64,000 nucleotides of DNA from Paenibacillus pasadenensis DSM 19293. GTDB taxonomy: Bacteria > Bacillota > Bacilli > Paenibacillales > Paenibacillaceae. The translations under genes and the position numbers were made by a program. The stretch spans positions 1 to 64,000 of the forward strand of contig NZ_KE383854.1 of assembly GCF_000422485.1 (NCBI RefSeq), given 5' to 3'. Positions 1 to 9,123 of the stretch are shown here, piece by piece; the stretch's first letter is position 1; every line of letters starts with the position of its first letter. A model generated the notes under the pieces. It made no database searches, was not told where the DNA came from, and saw nothing but the letters and a program-made list of their open reading frames with translations.

Positions 1-44
1 AGGAGCTCTGCTCCGCTCGCGCCTAATTTTTTTTGAAAAAGGAC

Positions 45-73
45 TTGCATTCGGACGATGGGCCTGATATATT
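45..73 (+). promoter_or_regulatory. Promoter of the tRNA cluster
   Basis: TTGCAT (45-50) and TATATT (68-73) are separated by exactly 17 nt, a good sigma-A promoter about 37 nt ahead of the first tRNA. The T-run at 27-34 upstream may end a preceding transcript. No start-site data are available. Confidence 0.6.
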
Positions 74-109
74 ATTACTTGTCGCGCTGAACAAAAAGTT
101 CTTCGACAA

Positions 110-184
110 GCGGAAGTGGCTCAGCGGTAGAGCATCGCCTTGCCAAGGCGAGGGTCGCGGGTTCGATTCCCGTCTTCCGCTCCA
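110..184 (+). tRNA. tRNA-Gly (GCC)
   Basis: The sequence folds as a cloverleaf. Acceptor strand GCGGAAG pairs with CTTCCGC, the D loop is AGCGGTAG, the anticodon loop TTGCCAA carries GCC at 142-144, and the T arm contains GGTTCGATTCC. The discriminator base and CCA are encoded. It is the first of four tRNAs spaced 3 to 29 nt apart, probably processed from one transcript. Confidence 0.95.
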
Positions 185-187
185 TAC

Positions 188-264
188 GTGCCCGTAGCTC
201 AGCTGGATAGAGCATTTGACTACGAATCAAAAGGTCGGGAGTTCGAATCTCTCCGGGCACGCCA
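188..264 (+). tRNA. tRNA-Arg (ACG)
   Basis: Acceptor GTGCCCG pairs with CGGGCAC. The anticodon ACG lies at 222-224 within GACTACGAATC, and the T arm contains AGTTCGAATCT. Discriminator G and CCA are encoded. The wobble A is normally edited to inosine, so this tRNA would read CGU, CGC and CGA. Confidence 0.95.
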
Positions 265-273
265 TTTATACAA

Positions 274-350
274 CGGGATGTAGCTCAGCTTGGTAGAGCA
301 CCTGGTTTGGGACCAGGGGGTCGCATGTTCAAATCGTGTCATCCCGACCA
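274..350 (+). tRNA. tRNA-Pro (TGG)
   Basis: Acceptor CGGGATG pairs with CATCCCG, and CCA is encoded. The anticodon stem CCTGG/CCAGG encloses the loop TTTGGGA with anticodon TGG at 308-310. It is the third tRNA of the cluster. Confidence 0.95.
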
Positions 351-379
351 TTGCTTCAACTTGCCTGTCGATTTCGTTT

Positions 380-453
380 GCGGGTGTAGTTCAATGGTAG
401 AACTTCAGCCTTCCAAGCTGATAGCGTGGGTTCGATTCCCATCACCCGCTCCA
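380..453 (+). tRNA. tRNA-Gly (TCC)
   Basis: Acceptor GCGGGTG pairs with CACCCGC, and CCA is encoded. The anticodon stem TCAGC/GCTGA encloses loop CTTCCAA with anticodon TCC at 412-414. It is the last tRNA of the cluster and the second glycine isoacceptor, covering GGA and GGG. Confidence 0.95.
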
Positions 454-467
454 ATAGAGAAACCTTC

Positions 468-496
468 AAACCTTGCCTAGTGGCAAGGTTTTTTTG
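468..496 (+). terminator. Terminator of the tRNA cluster
   Basis: The stem AACCTTGCC / GGCAAGGTT with a short TAGT loop is followed by a T-run, a classical intrinsic terminator 15 nt after the last tRNA. Confidence 0.9.
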
Positions 497-716
497 TAAC
501 GTCAACGCTTTAACACAGTGCTTGGGCAAAAAAACCTGCCCCGGACCGTCTTCTATCCCTATAGCTTTTGTAGTATGATGGGAAAAGCGATTTGAAGTCA
601 CCTGCAACCGGGAAAGACGCGCCAGGAGCGGCGTTCAGGGATTCAGCGCCAGGCTGGCTATGCTTACGATTTGGTTCTTTCCGCAGCCTTAGGAGCGAAC
701 CAGGAGGAGGAACATC

Positions 717-3521
717 ATGTCGGAACAGGCTGCAACGGCCCAAGCGACGGCTCGCCCGCAATCGAACAACTTGCTGCGCCGAGACGTAAGGTTCATGGGC
801 AATCTATTGGGTGAAGTGCTTGTCCACCAAGGCGGCGACGAGCTGCTCGAGGTGGTCGAGAGGATCCGCGAGATGAGCAAGGCGCTGCGCGCCGAATTCG
901 TCAACGAGCTGTACGAGGAATTCAAGAAGACGATCACGACGCTCGGCCCGGAGATTCGTCACCAGGTCATCCGCGCGTTCGCGGTCTACTTCCAGCTGGT
1001 GAATATCGCCGAGCAGAACCACCGCATCCGCCGCAAGCGGGATTACGAGCGCTCGGTGGGTGAAAGCGTGCAGCCGGGCTCGATTGAGGCGGCGGTTCAA
1101 GTGCTTCATGAGCGCGGCATCGGGGTCGACGGCGTCAAGTCGATGCTGGACGGCATCTCGCTCGAGCTCGTCATGACCGCCCATCCGACGGAAGCGACCC
1201 GCCGCGTCGTGCAGGACATCCACAAGCGCATCGCGCTCGGGCTGATGGAGCTCGACAATCCGACGCTCACGCATCGCGAGCGGGAGAAGCTGCGCGCCGG
1301 CCTGCTCAACGACGTGCAGATCCTCTGGCAGACCGACGAGCTGCGCGACCGCAAGCCGACCGTCATCGACGAGGTCCGCAACGGCTTGTACTACTTCGAC
1401 GAGACGCTGTTCGAAGTGCTTCCGAACGTCTACGAGGAGCTGGAGCGCTGCCTGCACAAGTACTACCCGCAGGAGCAATGGCATGTCCCCACCTATCTCA
1501 AGTTCGGTTCCTGGATCGGCGGAGACCGCGACGGCAACCCGTCCGTCAAAGCCAAGGTCACCTGGGAGACGCTGACGCTCCACAAGCAGCTGGCGCTGAG
1601 CAAGTACCAGACGGTCCTGAAGGAATGGATGGACATCCTCAGCTTCAGCACCAACATCATCGACGTTCCGTCCGAGCTGCTCAGCTCGATCGAGGCCGAC
1701 GAGCAGGCCGTCGAGCTCCGCGGAATCGACAAATGGCGCAACAGCAGGGAGCCGTACAAGGTCAAGCTCTGCTACATGCTCGAGAAGCTGGCGAACACCG
1801 GCGACGATGCCCTCAAAGGCACGGCGAAGCGCTACAACGGCCCCGAGGAGTTCAAGCAGGACCTGCTGCTCATCGACCGCTCGCTGCGCTCCCACTACGC
1901 CGACTACACGGCCGACTCGCATGTGCGCAAGCTGATTCGCCAGGTCGAGCTGTTCGGCTTCCATATGGCGGCGCTCGACGTCCGCCAGCACTCCAAGGAG
2001 CATGAATCGGCGATGGCCGAGATTCTGGCCAAGATGAACATCACGCCGGATTACGCCTCCCTCTCCGAAGAGGAGAAGATCGAGCTGCTGGACCGGCTGC
2101 TGAACGATCCGCGTCCGCTGACCTCCTCCCATCTGGATTACACCGAATCCACGCGGGAATGCCTGGACGTCTACCAGACGATCTACCGGGCGCAGCAGGA
2201 GTTCGGCGAGTCCTGCATCTCGAGCTATCTGATCAGCATGACCCAGGGCGCCAGCGACATGCTCGAGGTGATGGTGTTCGCCAAGGAAGTCGGCCTGTTC
2301 CGCCAGGAGGCGGACGGCACGGTCCGCTGCACGCTGCAGTCGGTGCCGCTGTTCGAGACGATCGACGACCTGCATGCCGCACCTGGCATTATGCAAAGGC
2401 TGTTCGAGCTGCCGCTCTACCGCAAGGGAGTCGAGGCTCGCGGCAATCTGCACGAGATCATGCTCGGCTACTCCGACAGCAACAAGGACGGCGGCGTCGT
2501 CACCGCCAACTGGGAGCTCCGCTGCGCGCTCATCGACATCACCGAAACCGGATCCCGCAATGGCGTGAAGCTCAAGTTCTTCCACGGCCGCGGCGGCGCG
2601 CTCGGCCGCGGCGGCATGCCGCTCGGCCGCAGCATCCTGGCCCAGCCGCCTCATACTGTCGGCGGCGGCATCAAGATTACCGAGCAGGGAGAGGTCTTGT
2701 CCTCCCGCTACTCGATGCAAGGCATCGCCTACCGCAGCCTTGAGCAGGCGACCTGGGCGCTGCTCACGGCGGCGCGCCTGGCGAGCCATCCGGAGCAGAT
2801 GCCGGAGCAGATGCCGGAGTGGGCCGAGATCGCCAAGGAAATTTCCGAGACGGCTCAAGAGAAGTACCAGGATCTGATCTTCCGCGATCCGGACTTCATG
2901 GAGTTCTTCAAGGAGTCGACGCCTCTCTCCGAGGTGGGCGAGCTCAACATCGGATCCCGTCCGTCGAAGCGCAAGAACAGCGACCGCTTCGAGGACCTGC
3001 GCGCGATCCCATGGGTGTTCGCATGGACGCAGAGCCGCTATCTGCTGCCTGCCTGGTATGCATCGGGCACGGCGTTCCGCCAGTACGTCCAGGGCGACGA
3101 GACCCGCCTGCAGACGCTACGCGATATGTACAAGGGCTTCCCGTTCTTCCGCCAGCTTGTCGACAACCTGCAGATGGCGATGGCCAAGGCCGATCTGCTC
3201 ATCGCCCGCCAGTACGCCGGCATGATCAAGAACGCCGCCGTGCGCGACCGCATCTTCCAGCTGGTCGAGCAGGAGTACTCGCTGACGCTGCGGATGATCT
3301 TGGACATTACCGGCCAAAAGGAAATTCTCGACAACGTGCCGGTCATCCAGGAATCGATCCGCTTGCGCAATCCGTACGTCGATCCGCTCAGCTACCTGCA
3401 AGTGGAACTGCTCACCGAGCTGCGCCAGAAGCGCGAGGCGGAGGAGGACGACGCGGAGCTGCTGCGCGAAGTGCTCCTGACGATCAACGGAATCGCCGCC
3501 GGCCTCCGCAATACCGGTTGA
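717..3521 (+). CDS. ppc: Phosphoenolpyruvate carboxylase
   Basis: This 934-residue protein carboxylates PEP with bicarbonate to oxaloacetate, an anaplerotic cytosolic reaction. The family signatures are present: catalytic-His motif VMTAHPTEATRR (about residue 150), GSWIGGDRDGNP, GYSDSNKDGG, the mobile-loop glycine-rich stretch FHGRGGALGRGG (about 620-635), and the C-terminal RNTG end that is conserved in PEPC. Length matches bacterial enzymes. The ATG is preceded by AGGAGGAGG. About 220 nt separate it from the tRNA terminator and probably hold its own promoter. A terminator follows directly, so the gene is likely monocistronic. The codon bias is strongly GC-rich like the rest of the host part. 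Confidence 0.97.
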   Translation: MSEQAATAQATARPQSNNLLRRDVRFMGNLLGEVLVHQGGDELLEVVERIREMSKALRAEFVNELYEEFKKTITTLGPEIRHQVIRAFAVYFQLVNIAEQNHRIRRKRDYERSVGESVQPGSIEAAVQVLHERGIGVDGVKSMLDGISLELVMTAHPTEATRRVVQDIHKRIALGLMELDNPTLTHREREKLRAGLLNDVQILWQTDELRDRKPTVIDEVRNGLYYFDETLFEVLPNVYEELERCLHKYYPQEQWHVPTYLKFGSWIGGDRDGNPSVKAKVTWETLTLHKQLALSKYQTVLKEWMDILSFSTNIIDVPSELLSSIEADEQAVELRGIDKWRNSREPYKVKLCYMLEKLANTGDDALKGTAKRYNGPEEFKQDLLLIDRSLRSHYADYTADSHVRKLIRQVELFGFHMAALDVRQHSKEHESAMAEILAKMNITPDYASLSEEEKIELLDRLLNDPRPLTSSHLDYTESTRECLDVYQTIYRAQQEFGESCISSYLISMTQGASDMLEVMVFAKEVGLFRQEADGTVRCTLQSVPLFETIDDLHAAPGIMQRLFELPLYRKGVEARGNLHEIMLGYSDSNKDGGVVTANWELRCALIDITETGSRNGVKLKFFHGRGGALGRGGMPLGRSILAQPPHTVGGGIKITEQGEVLSSRYSMQGIAYRSLEQATWALLTAARLASHPEQMPEQMPEWAEIAKEISETAQEKYQDLIFRDPDFMEFFKESTPLSEVGELNIGSRPSKRKNSDRFEDLRAIPWVFAWTQSRYLLPAWYASGTAFRQYVQGDETRLQTLRDMYKGFPFFRQLVDNLQMAMAKADLLIARQYAGMIKNAAVRDRIFQLVEQEYSLTLRMILDITGQKEILDNVPVIQESIRLRNPYVDPLSYLQVELLTELRQKREAEEDDAELLREVLLTINGIAAGLRNTG

Positions 3522-3553
3522 TCTGCTGAAAGGACTATTCCCTACCGTCCCAT

Positions 3554-3584
3554 GCCGTGCGCACCGGCTGCGCACGGCTTTTTC
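3554..3584 (+). terminator. Intrinsic terminator after ppc
   Basis: The perfect stem GCCGTGCGC / GCGCACGGC with a 7-nt loop is followed by TTTTTCC, 33 nt after the ppc stop codon. Confidence 0.85.
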
Positions 3585-3667
3585 CTGTCATGGAACGTTC
3601 TTGCTTTTTCCATGCGCGTGAATTACCATGGGCTAGACAGTCCGGTTAGTCTGGAGGAATGTAGGCC

Positions 3668-4234
3668 GTGAAATCCATCGAAGCCAACTTGGTCCGCCTC
3701 TCTCTCAAGGGAGATCAGAGAGCGTTCGCGGAGCTCGTCGGCATGTACCAGGACAAGCTTTACCATCTTGCATACCGGATGCTGTACAACCGCCAGGAGG
3801 CGGAGGACACCGTGCAGGAGACGTTTCTGCGCGTCTTCCGCAACATGGAGCGCTACGACGAGTCCATGAAGTTCTCGACCTGGATCTACCGCATCACGAC
3901 CAATCTAGCCATCGACCGTCTTCGCCGCCGCAAGCCCGGCTTCTCGCTGGATGCCGAGCTGCCCGAGCATGACGGCCTGGACGGCTATTCGATGTTCGCC
4001 AGCGAGGATGCCTCTCCGGAGGACGAGGTGCTGCTCTCGGAGACGCAGCGGATCATCCGCTCGGCCATCGACACGCTGCCTCCCAAGTACAAGAGCGTGA
4101 TGGTGCTCCGCTATCTGGAGGATCTTTCGCTGCAGGAGATCGGCGACGTGCTCGACATGCCGGTGACGACGATCAAGACGCGCGTCCATCGCGGACGGGA
4201 GTTCCTGCGCAAGAAGCTCGAGCATAAATTATAG
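3668..4234 (+). CDS. sigW: ECF sigma factor, SigW-like
   Basis: This 188-residue ECF sigma factor resembles Bacillus SigW, which directs envelope-stress and antimicrobial-peptide regulons. Region 2 (about residues 20-90) includes EAEDTVQETFLRVFRN and the promoter-melting stretch FSTWIYRITTNLAIDRLRRR. Region 4 (about 125-185) includes LPPKYKSVMVLRYLEDLS and the recognition helix TTIKTRVHRGRE. The start is GTG, chosen because GGAGGAATG lies at the right distance and no earlier start has one. The likely anti-sigma gene rsiW follows after 141 nt, so activity is presumably controlled by proteolysis of that partner. Assignment to SigW rather than another ECF rests on sequence resemblance, the neighbouring rsiW, and the promoter at 4256. 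Confidence 0.9.
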   Translation: MKSIEANLVRLSLKGDQRAFAELVGMYQDKLYHLAYRMLYNRQEAEDTVQETFLRVFRNMERYDESMKFSTWIYRITTNLAIDRLRRRKPGFSLDAELPEHDGLDGYSMFASEDASPEDEVLLSETQRIIRSAIDTLPPKYKSVMVLRYLEDLSLQEIGDVLDMPVTTIKTRVHRGREFLRKKLEHKL

Positions 4235-4255
4235 GCTCATCCGGGCCATAAAAAA

Positions 4256-4281
4256 TGAAACACCTTCCGCCATCAAACGTA
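4256..4281 (+). promoter_or_regulatory. SigW-type promoter ahead of rsiW
   Basis: TGAAAC (4256-4261), exactly 16 nt, then CGTA (4278-4281) is the textbook SigW consensus. It lies between sigW and rsiW, so it would feed rsiW (and its leader) rather than sigW itself. Whether it is active is inference. Confidence 0.65.
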
Positions 4282-4375
4282 CCTTATAGGTAGACTTGGC
4301 ATCGAGGCGTCCGCGCGCCGATGCGAGACGACGGGCAGGGCCTGCCTCTGTACCCTGAAGAAAGGACTGGCTGCC

Positions 4376-5002
4376 ATGAATTGCAATGTCGCTATCGTTT
4401 GGATGCACGACTATATCGACGGCGAGCTGCCGCGCGAGGATTGCCTTACCCTCAAGCAGCATCTGCTTTCCTGTCCGGCATGCAGAGCCCGGTTCGAACA
4501 GCTGGAGAAGACCGAAGCGCTGCTCACCTCGGTTATGGCTGAGCCAAAGGGACAGGCGATGACGCCGGCCGCTTCCGCAGCGCTCACCGACAAGATTCTA
4601 AAACAAATTCCTCCTCCCGCTCGTCATAGAGACTGGACGGGATGGATTCGCAGACATCCTGCCGTCACGGCAGCAGCCGTATTCGTGGTCGTCATGCTGG
4701 CCAGCCTGGCGCCGACGGTGAACAACGGCTCCGAGCTGATCGTGCGCGGCGACGACCTCAAGCAGGTCGTCATCGACGGTCATACGGTCATCGTGCCGGA
4801 GGGCGTCAAGATCTACGGCAATCTGACCGTGGAGAATGGAACCGCCGATGTGCGCGGGGACGTGGAAGGCAGCGTGACCGTCATCGACGGATCGCTCCTC
4901 ACTGCGTCCACGGCGCATATCGCCGGCCAGTCCCGCATGATCGACCAGCTGCTGGACCGCTTCTGGTACAAAGTGACCCAATCGTTCGGCAGCACGCCGT
5001 GA
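4376..5002 (+). CDS. rsiW: Anti-sigma-W factor (zinc anti-sigma, single TM)
   Basis: This 208-residue membrane protein is predicted to hold SigW inactive until cut by site-1/site-2 proteases. The N-terminal zinc anti-sigma domain carries the H-x3-C-x2-C signature in HLLSCPAC (about residues 29-36) with an upstream Cys. One transmembrane helix lies near residues 92-112 (AVTAAAVFVVVMLASLA). The outer domain (about 118-208) has repeated hydrophobic beta-type segments such as VVIDGHTVIVPEGVKIYGNL. The start ATG follows GAAAGGACTGGCTGCC. It sits 141 nt downstream of sigW, behind a SigW-type promoter, and is closed by a terminator at 5012. Family knowledge assigns the function; the pairing comes from gene order. 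Confidence 0.88.
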   Translation: MNCNVAIVWMHDYIDGELPREDCLTLKQHLLSCPACRARFEQLEKTEALLTSVMAEPKGQAMTPAASAALTDKILKQIPPPARHRDWTGWIRRHPAVTAAAVFVVVMLASLAPTVNNGSELIVRGDDLKQVVIDGHTVIVPEGVKIYGNLTVENGTADVRGDVEGSVTVIDGSLLTASTAHIAGQSRMIDQLLDRFWYKVTQSFGSTP

Positions 5003-5011
5003 ACGGGTGAC

Positions 5012-5040
5012 GCCCCCTGCGCGCAGGGGGCATTTTTTTT
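5012..5040 (+). terminator. Terminator after rsiW
   Basis: The palindromic stem GCCCCCTGC / GCAGGGGGC is followed by eight T residues. It separates the sigW-rsiW unit from cdaA. A possible cdaA promoter (-10 TATGAT at 5061-5066) follows. Confidence 0.85.
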
Positions 5041-5162
5041 GGCCGAAAAAGGATTTATGTTATGATACCTAGAAAAGAATAGGGTTACGACTAAGCGATG
5101 GAATCAAGGTCTTCGGCCATACATAGAGAAGGGACCGCAGGCAGCGGGCGGGGGTATCGGAT

Positions 5163-6005
5163 ATGAGATTTTTCACGGAAATGACGTGGCAGAACTGGAT
5201 CCGGAACATCATCGATATCGGGATCGTCAGTTACATTATCTATAAAATGATCCTGCTCGTACGCGGAACGCGCGCCGTGCAGCTGATCAAGGGCATCCTG
5301 CTGCTGGTGCTCACCTGGGCGATCAGCACCTGGTTCGATCTGTATACGCTCAAGTGGCTCATGAACCAGATGTTCACCTTCGGCGTCGTCACGATCATCA
5401 TCATCTTCCAGCCGGAGCTGCGGCGCGCGCTGGAGCAGCTCGGCCGGGGCAAGCTGTTCGCCCGTACGTCGTCGCTCGACCGCGACCAGGTGAACGAGCG
5501 CATCATGGAGCTGATCAAGGCCGTCCAGTACATGTCCAAGCGGCGCATCGGCGCGCTGATCGTCTTCGAGCGGCATACCGGACTGAACGAGCTGATCGAA
5601 TCCGGCATCAAGATGGAGTCTCGCATCAGCTCGGAGCTGCTCATCAACATGTTCACGCCGAATACGCCTCTTCACGACGGAGCGGTCATCATCCGCGGCT
5701 CGCAGATCATGGCCGCGGCCTGCTACTTGCCGTTGTCGGAAAACCCGTTCATCAGCAAGGAGCTCGGCACGAGGCATCGCGCCGCGATCGGCGTGAGCGA
5801 GGTGACCGACGCGGTATCGGTCGTCGTGTCGGAGGAGACCGGGCAGGTAACGCTTGCCGTCGGCGGCATGATCGTGCGCGACATCAAGGAAGAGTCGCTC
5901 ATCTCCAAGCTGTTCGAGGAGCTAACCCAGCAGAACGGACAGACGTCCAAGACGAAGTCCAAGTTCCCGTTCCGCAAAAAGAAAGAAGGGGAAGCCAATG
6001 GATAG
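5163..6005 (+). CDS. cdaA: Diadenylate cyclase CdaA
   Basis: This 280-residue membrane-bound cyclase makes c-di-AMP from two ATP. Three hydrophobic N-terminal segments (about residues 12-75) precede the DisA_N-type cyclase domain, which shows both signature motifs: DGA in LHDGAVIIRG and RHR in GTRHRAAIGVSE. A lysine-rich tail follows. It is the first gene of the conserved cdaA-cdaR-glmM module of Firmicutes, in which CdaR and GlmM modulate the cyclase. The last 8 nt overlap the start of cdaR, so the two are translationally coupled. A c-di-AMP riboswitch in the neighbouring island (35957) would sense its product. Confidence 0.95.
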   Translation: MRFFTEMTWQNWIRNIIDIGIVSYIIYKMILLVRGTRAVQLIKGILLLVLTWAISTWFDLYTLKWLMNQMFTFGVVTIIIIFQPELRRALEQLGRGKLFARTSSLDRDQVNERIMELIKAVQYMSKRRIGALIVFERHTGLNELIESGIKMESRISSELLINMFTPNTPLHDGAVIIRGSQIMAAACYLPLSENPFISKELGTRHRAAIGVSEVTDAVSVVVSEETGQVTLAVGGMIVRDIKEESLISKLFEELTQQNGQTSKTKSKFPFRKKKEGEANG

Positions 6006-7410
6006 ATGGCTGAGCCATCCGACCGCCCTCAAAATTCTCTCGATCGTCATCGGCGTCCTGCTGTGGGCGGTCGTTCACTTCGATCCGGAATCGACGCCCA
6101 ATACGGTCACGTCGACGACGGAGACCAAAAGCGTCGACATGCTGCGCATCCAGACCGAGGGGCTCGACGAAAGCGCCTATGCGCTCAAGGTGCTCGAGCC
6201 GAGCGTCGCCAAGCTGATGGTGCGCGGCAGCCGCTCGGCGCTCGCCTTCGCCGAGGATGGCGATTATACGGTCAGCGTCAATCTGAGCGGCAAAGGCCCG
6301 GGCAGCTATACGATTCCGCTCACGGTCGGCAAGCTGCCCCGGGGCATCGAGCTGCTCAACGTATCGCCGTCGATGGTCGAGGTGATCATCGACCGGCTGG
6401 AGAGCGGCACGTTCGACGCCGGCGTCGTCACCCAAGGCAAGCCGGCCGAAGGATACGAGCTCGGCGCTCCGGTCATCCGTCCGGGCAGCACCGTGCAAGT
6501 GACGCTGCCGGCGCAGGACCTGGCCCGCGTCGGTTCGGTCAAAGTATTCGTCAACGTCGAGGGCGAGACCGAGACGGTGCGAGACAAAAAAGCCCGCATG
6601 ATCGTCTTCGATAAGTCGGGCAATGAAATTCAGGGAGCCGTCATCGCCCCGGCGACGCTCGACGTCGAGGTGCCGATCACGATGCCGGGCAAGGCCGTGC
6701 CGCTGCAGATCGGCACGAGAGGCAGCCTGCCGGCCGGTCTGTCGCTGGAGGCGATCGATTCCGACGTGAGCGAGGTGACCGTATACGGCGATCGCTTGCT
6801 GCTGGACTCGGTCAATCTGCTCGCCGCCGACGTCGATCTGTCCCAGATCCGGGCGACGGGCGACGTCGAGCTGGAGCTGCTTCCTCCCGAGGGCATGAAG
6901 GCGGTCGAGCCGAGCAAGGTCAAGGTGCGCGTGACGCTCGCTTCCTCCGACGTGAAGACGCTGCAGGTGCCGATTACGCTCGAAAATGCGGGCAGCGGCC
7001 TCGATGCGGCTCTGGAGGCTCCGACAGGCGGCACGATCGGCGTGCGCGTGCGCGGCACCCCGGACGAGCTGTCCGGGCTGACGGCCGGAGACATCCGCGC
7101 CGTCGCCGACCTGCAGGACCTCAAGGAGGGCGCGCATGAGGTGCGGCTGCAGCTGACGCTGCCGAACTATGTGACGGCCGTCGATCCGGCTCCGACCGTC
7201 ACCGTGCGTCTGACGGCCAGCGAGGCGGCCATGGGCAGGCCGGAAGGCGGCAGCGCGACGCCATCGCCGACGCCGACGCCATCTCCGGACCGCGGGCAGG
7301 GCGAGAACGACTCGAGCGGAGGCTCCGGCCCGTCCCATGGATCCGGCAACGAGAACGACGCCGGTGCCGGCAGCGGCGATGGCGCAGACAGCGGAGAGGG
7401 GCGGCGTTGA
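5998..7410 (+). CDS. cdaR: CdaA regulator CdaR (YbbR-domain protein)
   Basis: This 470-residue protein has an N-terminal signal-anchor (about residues 8-27, ALKILSIVIGVLLWAVVHF) followed by four YbbR-type repeats, visible as recurring V-x-V-x-G / LP-x-G-I blocks to about residue 400. A low-complexity Pro/Ser/Gly/Asp-rich tail, probably disordered, follows. YbbR proteins sit outside the membrane and modulate CdaA activity. The ATG overlaps the cdaA stop codon and has GAAGGGG upstream. The tail (about 60 residues) is longer than in Bacillus CdaR. Function comes from family and gene order. Confidence 0.92.
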   Translation: MDRWLSHPTALKILSIVIGVLLWAVVHFDPESTPNTVTSTTETKSVDMLRIQTEGLDESAYALKVLEPSVAKLMVRGSRSALAFAEDGDYTVSVNLSGKGPGSYTIPLTVGKLPRGIELLNVSPSMVEVIIDRLESGTFDAGVVTQGKPAEGYELGAPVIRPGSTVQVTLPAQDLARVGSVKVFVNVEGETETVRDKKARMIVFDKSGNEIQGAVIAPATLDVEVPITMPGKAVPLQIGTRGSLPAGLSLEAIDSDVSEVTVYGDRLLLDSVNLLAADVDLSQIRATGDVELELLPPEGMKAVEPSKVKVRVTLASSDVKTLQVPITLENAGSGLDAALEAPTGGTIGVRVRGTPDELSGLTAGDIRAVADLQDLKEGAHEVRLQLTLPNYVTAVDPAPTVTVRLTASEAAMGRPEGGSATPSPTPTPSPDRGQGENDSSGGSGPSHGSGNENDAGAGSGDGADSGEGRR

Positions 7411-7441
7411 AACGCCGCGGCTCCCTTCCGCTCTTTTTTTG
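7396..7441 (+). terminator. Hairpin and T-run at the end of cdaR
   Basis: The stem GCGGCG-TTGAAA-CGCCGC spans the cdaR stop codon. Pairing extends through GGAG...CTCC, and a T-run follows at 7435-7441. It may partly end transcription before glmM, which lies 190 nt further on. The T-run is about 18 nt from the core stem, so efficiency is doubtful. Confidence 0.5.
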
Positions 7442-7600
7442 TGGAACCTATCGTCTCCGACCGTGCGTATGATATCGAATGGGCGCGAGGCCATGGACTG
7501 GATTAACCCGCCATAGCGTTAACGGCATGAACACTTTATAATCAATACCATTCATCCGATTCACTATCCACCTCAATCCGAAAAGGGGCAGCAGGAATAC

Positions 7601-8941
7601 ATGGGAAAATATTTTGGAACCGACGGAGTACGCGGGGTCGCGAACCTCGAGCTCACGCCGGAGCTTGCCTATAAGATCGGCCGCTGCGGCGGTTATGTCC
7701 TGACGGCAGGAGCGCATAAGCCGACGGTCGTCATCGGACTCGACACCCGGATCTCCGGACCGATGCTGGAGTCGGCGCTGATCGCCGGCCTGCTGTCGAT
7801 CGGAGCGAGCGTCATCCGGCTCGGCGTCGTCTCGACGCCGGCGGTCGCTTATCTGACCCGCCAGCTGAAGGCGGATGCGGGCGTCATGATCTCCGCGTCG
7901 CATAATCCGGTCGCGGACAACGGCATCAAGTTTTTCGGCGGCGACGGCTTCAAGCTGTCGGACGAGACGGAGCTCGAGATCGAGCGTCTCATGGATGCGG
8001 AGAGAGACGAGCTGCCGCGCCCGGTCGGCGGCGACATCGGCACGGTCGAGGAGCATGAGAGCGGCAAGCGCGAATACCTCGATTTCCTCAAGACGACGAT
8101 CCGCACCCGCTTCGACGGGCTCAAGATCGTGCTCGACTGCGCGAACGGCTCGGCTTACGAGCTGGCCCCGCAAGTGTTCCGCGAGCTGGGAGCGGAGATC
8201 GTCACCGTCGGCGCGGAGCCGAACGGGCGGAACATCAACGACGGCGTCGGCTCTACGCATCCGGAGCATCTGCGCGACGAAGTGCTGCGCCACGGCGCCG
8301 ATCTGGGCCTCAGCTTCGACGGCGACGCCGACCGGCTGATTGCGATCGACGAGCGCGGCGAAGAGGTCGACGGCGATTTCATCCTCTGCATCTGCGGCGA
8401 CGCCATGAAGCGCGCCGGCACGCTCAAGGGCGATACGGTCGTGACGACCGTCATGAGCAACATCGGCTTTTTCAAGGCGGCGGAAGGCCTCGGCCTGCAG
8501 ACGGCGCGCACCGCGGTCGGCGACCGCTACGTGATGGAGGAGATGCGCAGAGGCGGCTACAACCTCGGCGGCGAGCAGTCCGGGCATGTCATTTTCCTCG
8601 ACCACAATACGACCGGAGACGGCATCCTGACGGCGCTGCAGCTGACCGACACGCTCGTGCAGTCCGGCCGCAAGCTGAGCGAGCTGCGGGGCCTCATGCG
8701 CAAGTATCCGCAAGTGCTCATCAATGTGCGGGTGGCCGACAAGACGCTGTACAACGACAACGAGGCGATCCTGTCGGCGGTGCACAAGGTCGAGCGGGAG
8801 CTCGGCGACAACGGCCGCGTGCTCGTCCGTCCGTCCGGCACCGAGTCGCTCATCCGCGTCATGGCCGAAGGTCCCGACAAGGATCAGGTGGCGGCTTATG
8901 TCGACGAGATCGTGCATGTCGTCAAATCCGAGCTCGGCTAG
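7601..8941 (+). CDS. glmM: Phosphoglucosamine mutase
   Basis: This 446-residue enzyme interconverts glucosamine-6-P and glucosamine-1-P on the way to UDP-GlcNAc for peptidoglycan. The active-site phosphoserine loop is [12 protein letters not shown] (Ser about residue 101), the metal-binding loop is FDGDADR (about 240), the sugar loop is GGEQSGH, and the phosphate-binding loop is [12 protein letters not shown] near the C-terminus. N-terminal YFGTDGVRG is typical. The length is normal. It completes the cdaA-cdaR-glmM module, in which GlmM can inhibit CdaA. The ATG is preceded by AGCAGGAA. Confidence 0.97.
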   Translation: MGKYFGTDGVRGVANLELTPELAYKIGRCGGYVLTAGAHKPTVVIGLDTRISGPMLESALIAGLLSIGASVIRLGVVSTPAVAYLTRQLKADAGVMISASHNPVADNGIKFFGGDGFKLSDETELEIERLMDAERDELPRPVGGDIGTVEEHESGKREYLDFLKTTIRTRFDGLKIVLDCANGSAYELAPQVFRELGAEIVTVGAEPNGRNINDGVGSTHPEHLRDEVLRHGADLGLSFDGDADRLIAIDERGEEVDGDFILCICGDAMKRAGTLKGDTVVTTVMSNIGFFKAAEGLGLQTARTAVGDRYVMEEMRRGGYNLGGEQSGHVIFLDHNTTGDGILTALQLTDTLVQSGRKLSELRGLMRKYPQVLINVRVADKTLYNDNEAILSAVHKVERELGDNGRVLVRPSGTESLIRVMAEGPDKDQVAAYVDEIVHVVKSELG

Positions 8942-8959
8942 TCGCTTGCAGCGGGTCGT

Positions 8960-8984
8960 TTAACCCGGGCCAGTCCCGGGTTAA
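8960..8984 (+). terminator. Strong hairpin after glmM
   Basis: A perfect 10-bp inverted repeat, TTAACCCGGG / CCCGGGTTAA, with a 5-nt loop lies 19 nt after the glmM stop. There is no T-run, so it may stabilise the mRNA end rather than terminate. Confidence 0.5.
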
Positions 8985-9123
8985 TGTCCCCTAGCGGCGG
9001 AACCAGGATGGATTTCCCGACGTTCCGGGGTTGCCAGCCAAGCCCGCATCGAATATGATAGAGCGTATTGCATTTCTTTTATTCCAGCAGGAAAGCGAGG
9101 ATCGAGGTACGCCCATCCAGCAT

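Noticed and set aside
804-2858. Long antisense open frame over ppc (684 codons)
   Set aside because: It mirrors the GC-rich codon bias of ppc, has Arg/Leu/Ala-rich low-complexity content, no domain and no ribosome binding site.
3591-3620. SigW-type promoter upstream of sigW (TGGAAC ... CGTG)
   Set aside because: The spacing is 20 nt instead of 16 and the -35 is imperfect. The exact match lies after sigW at 4256.
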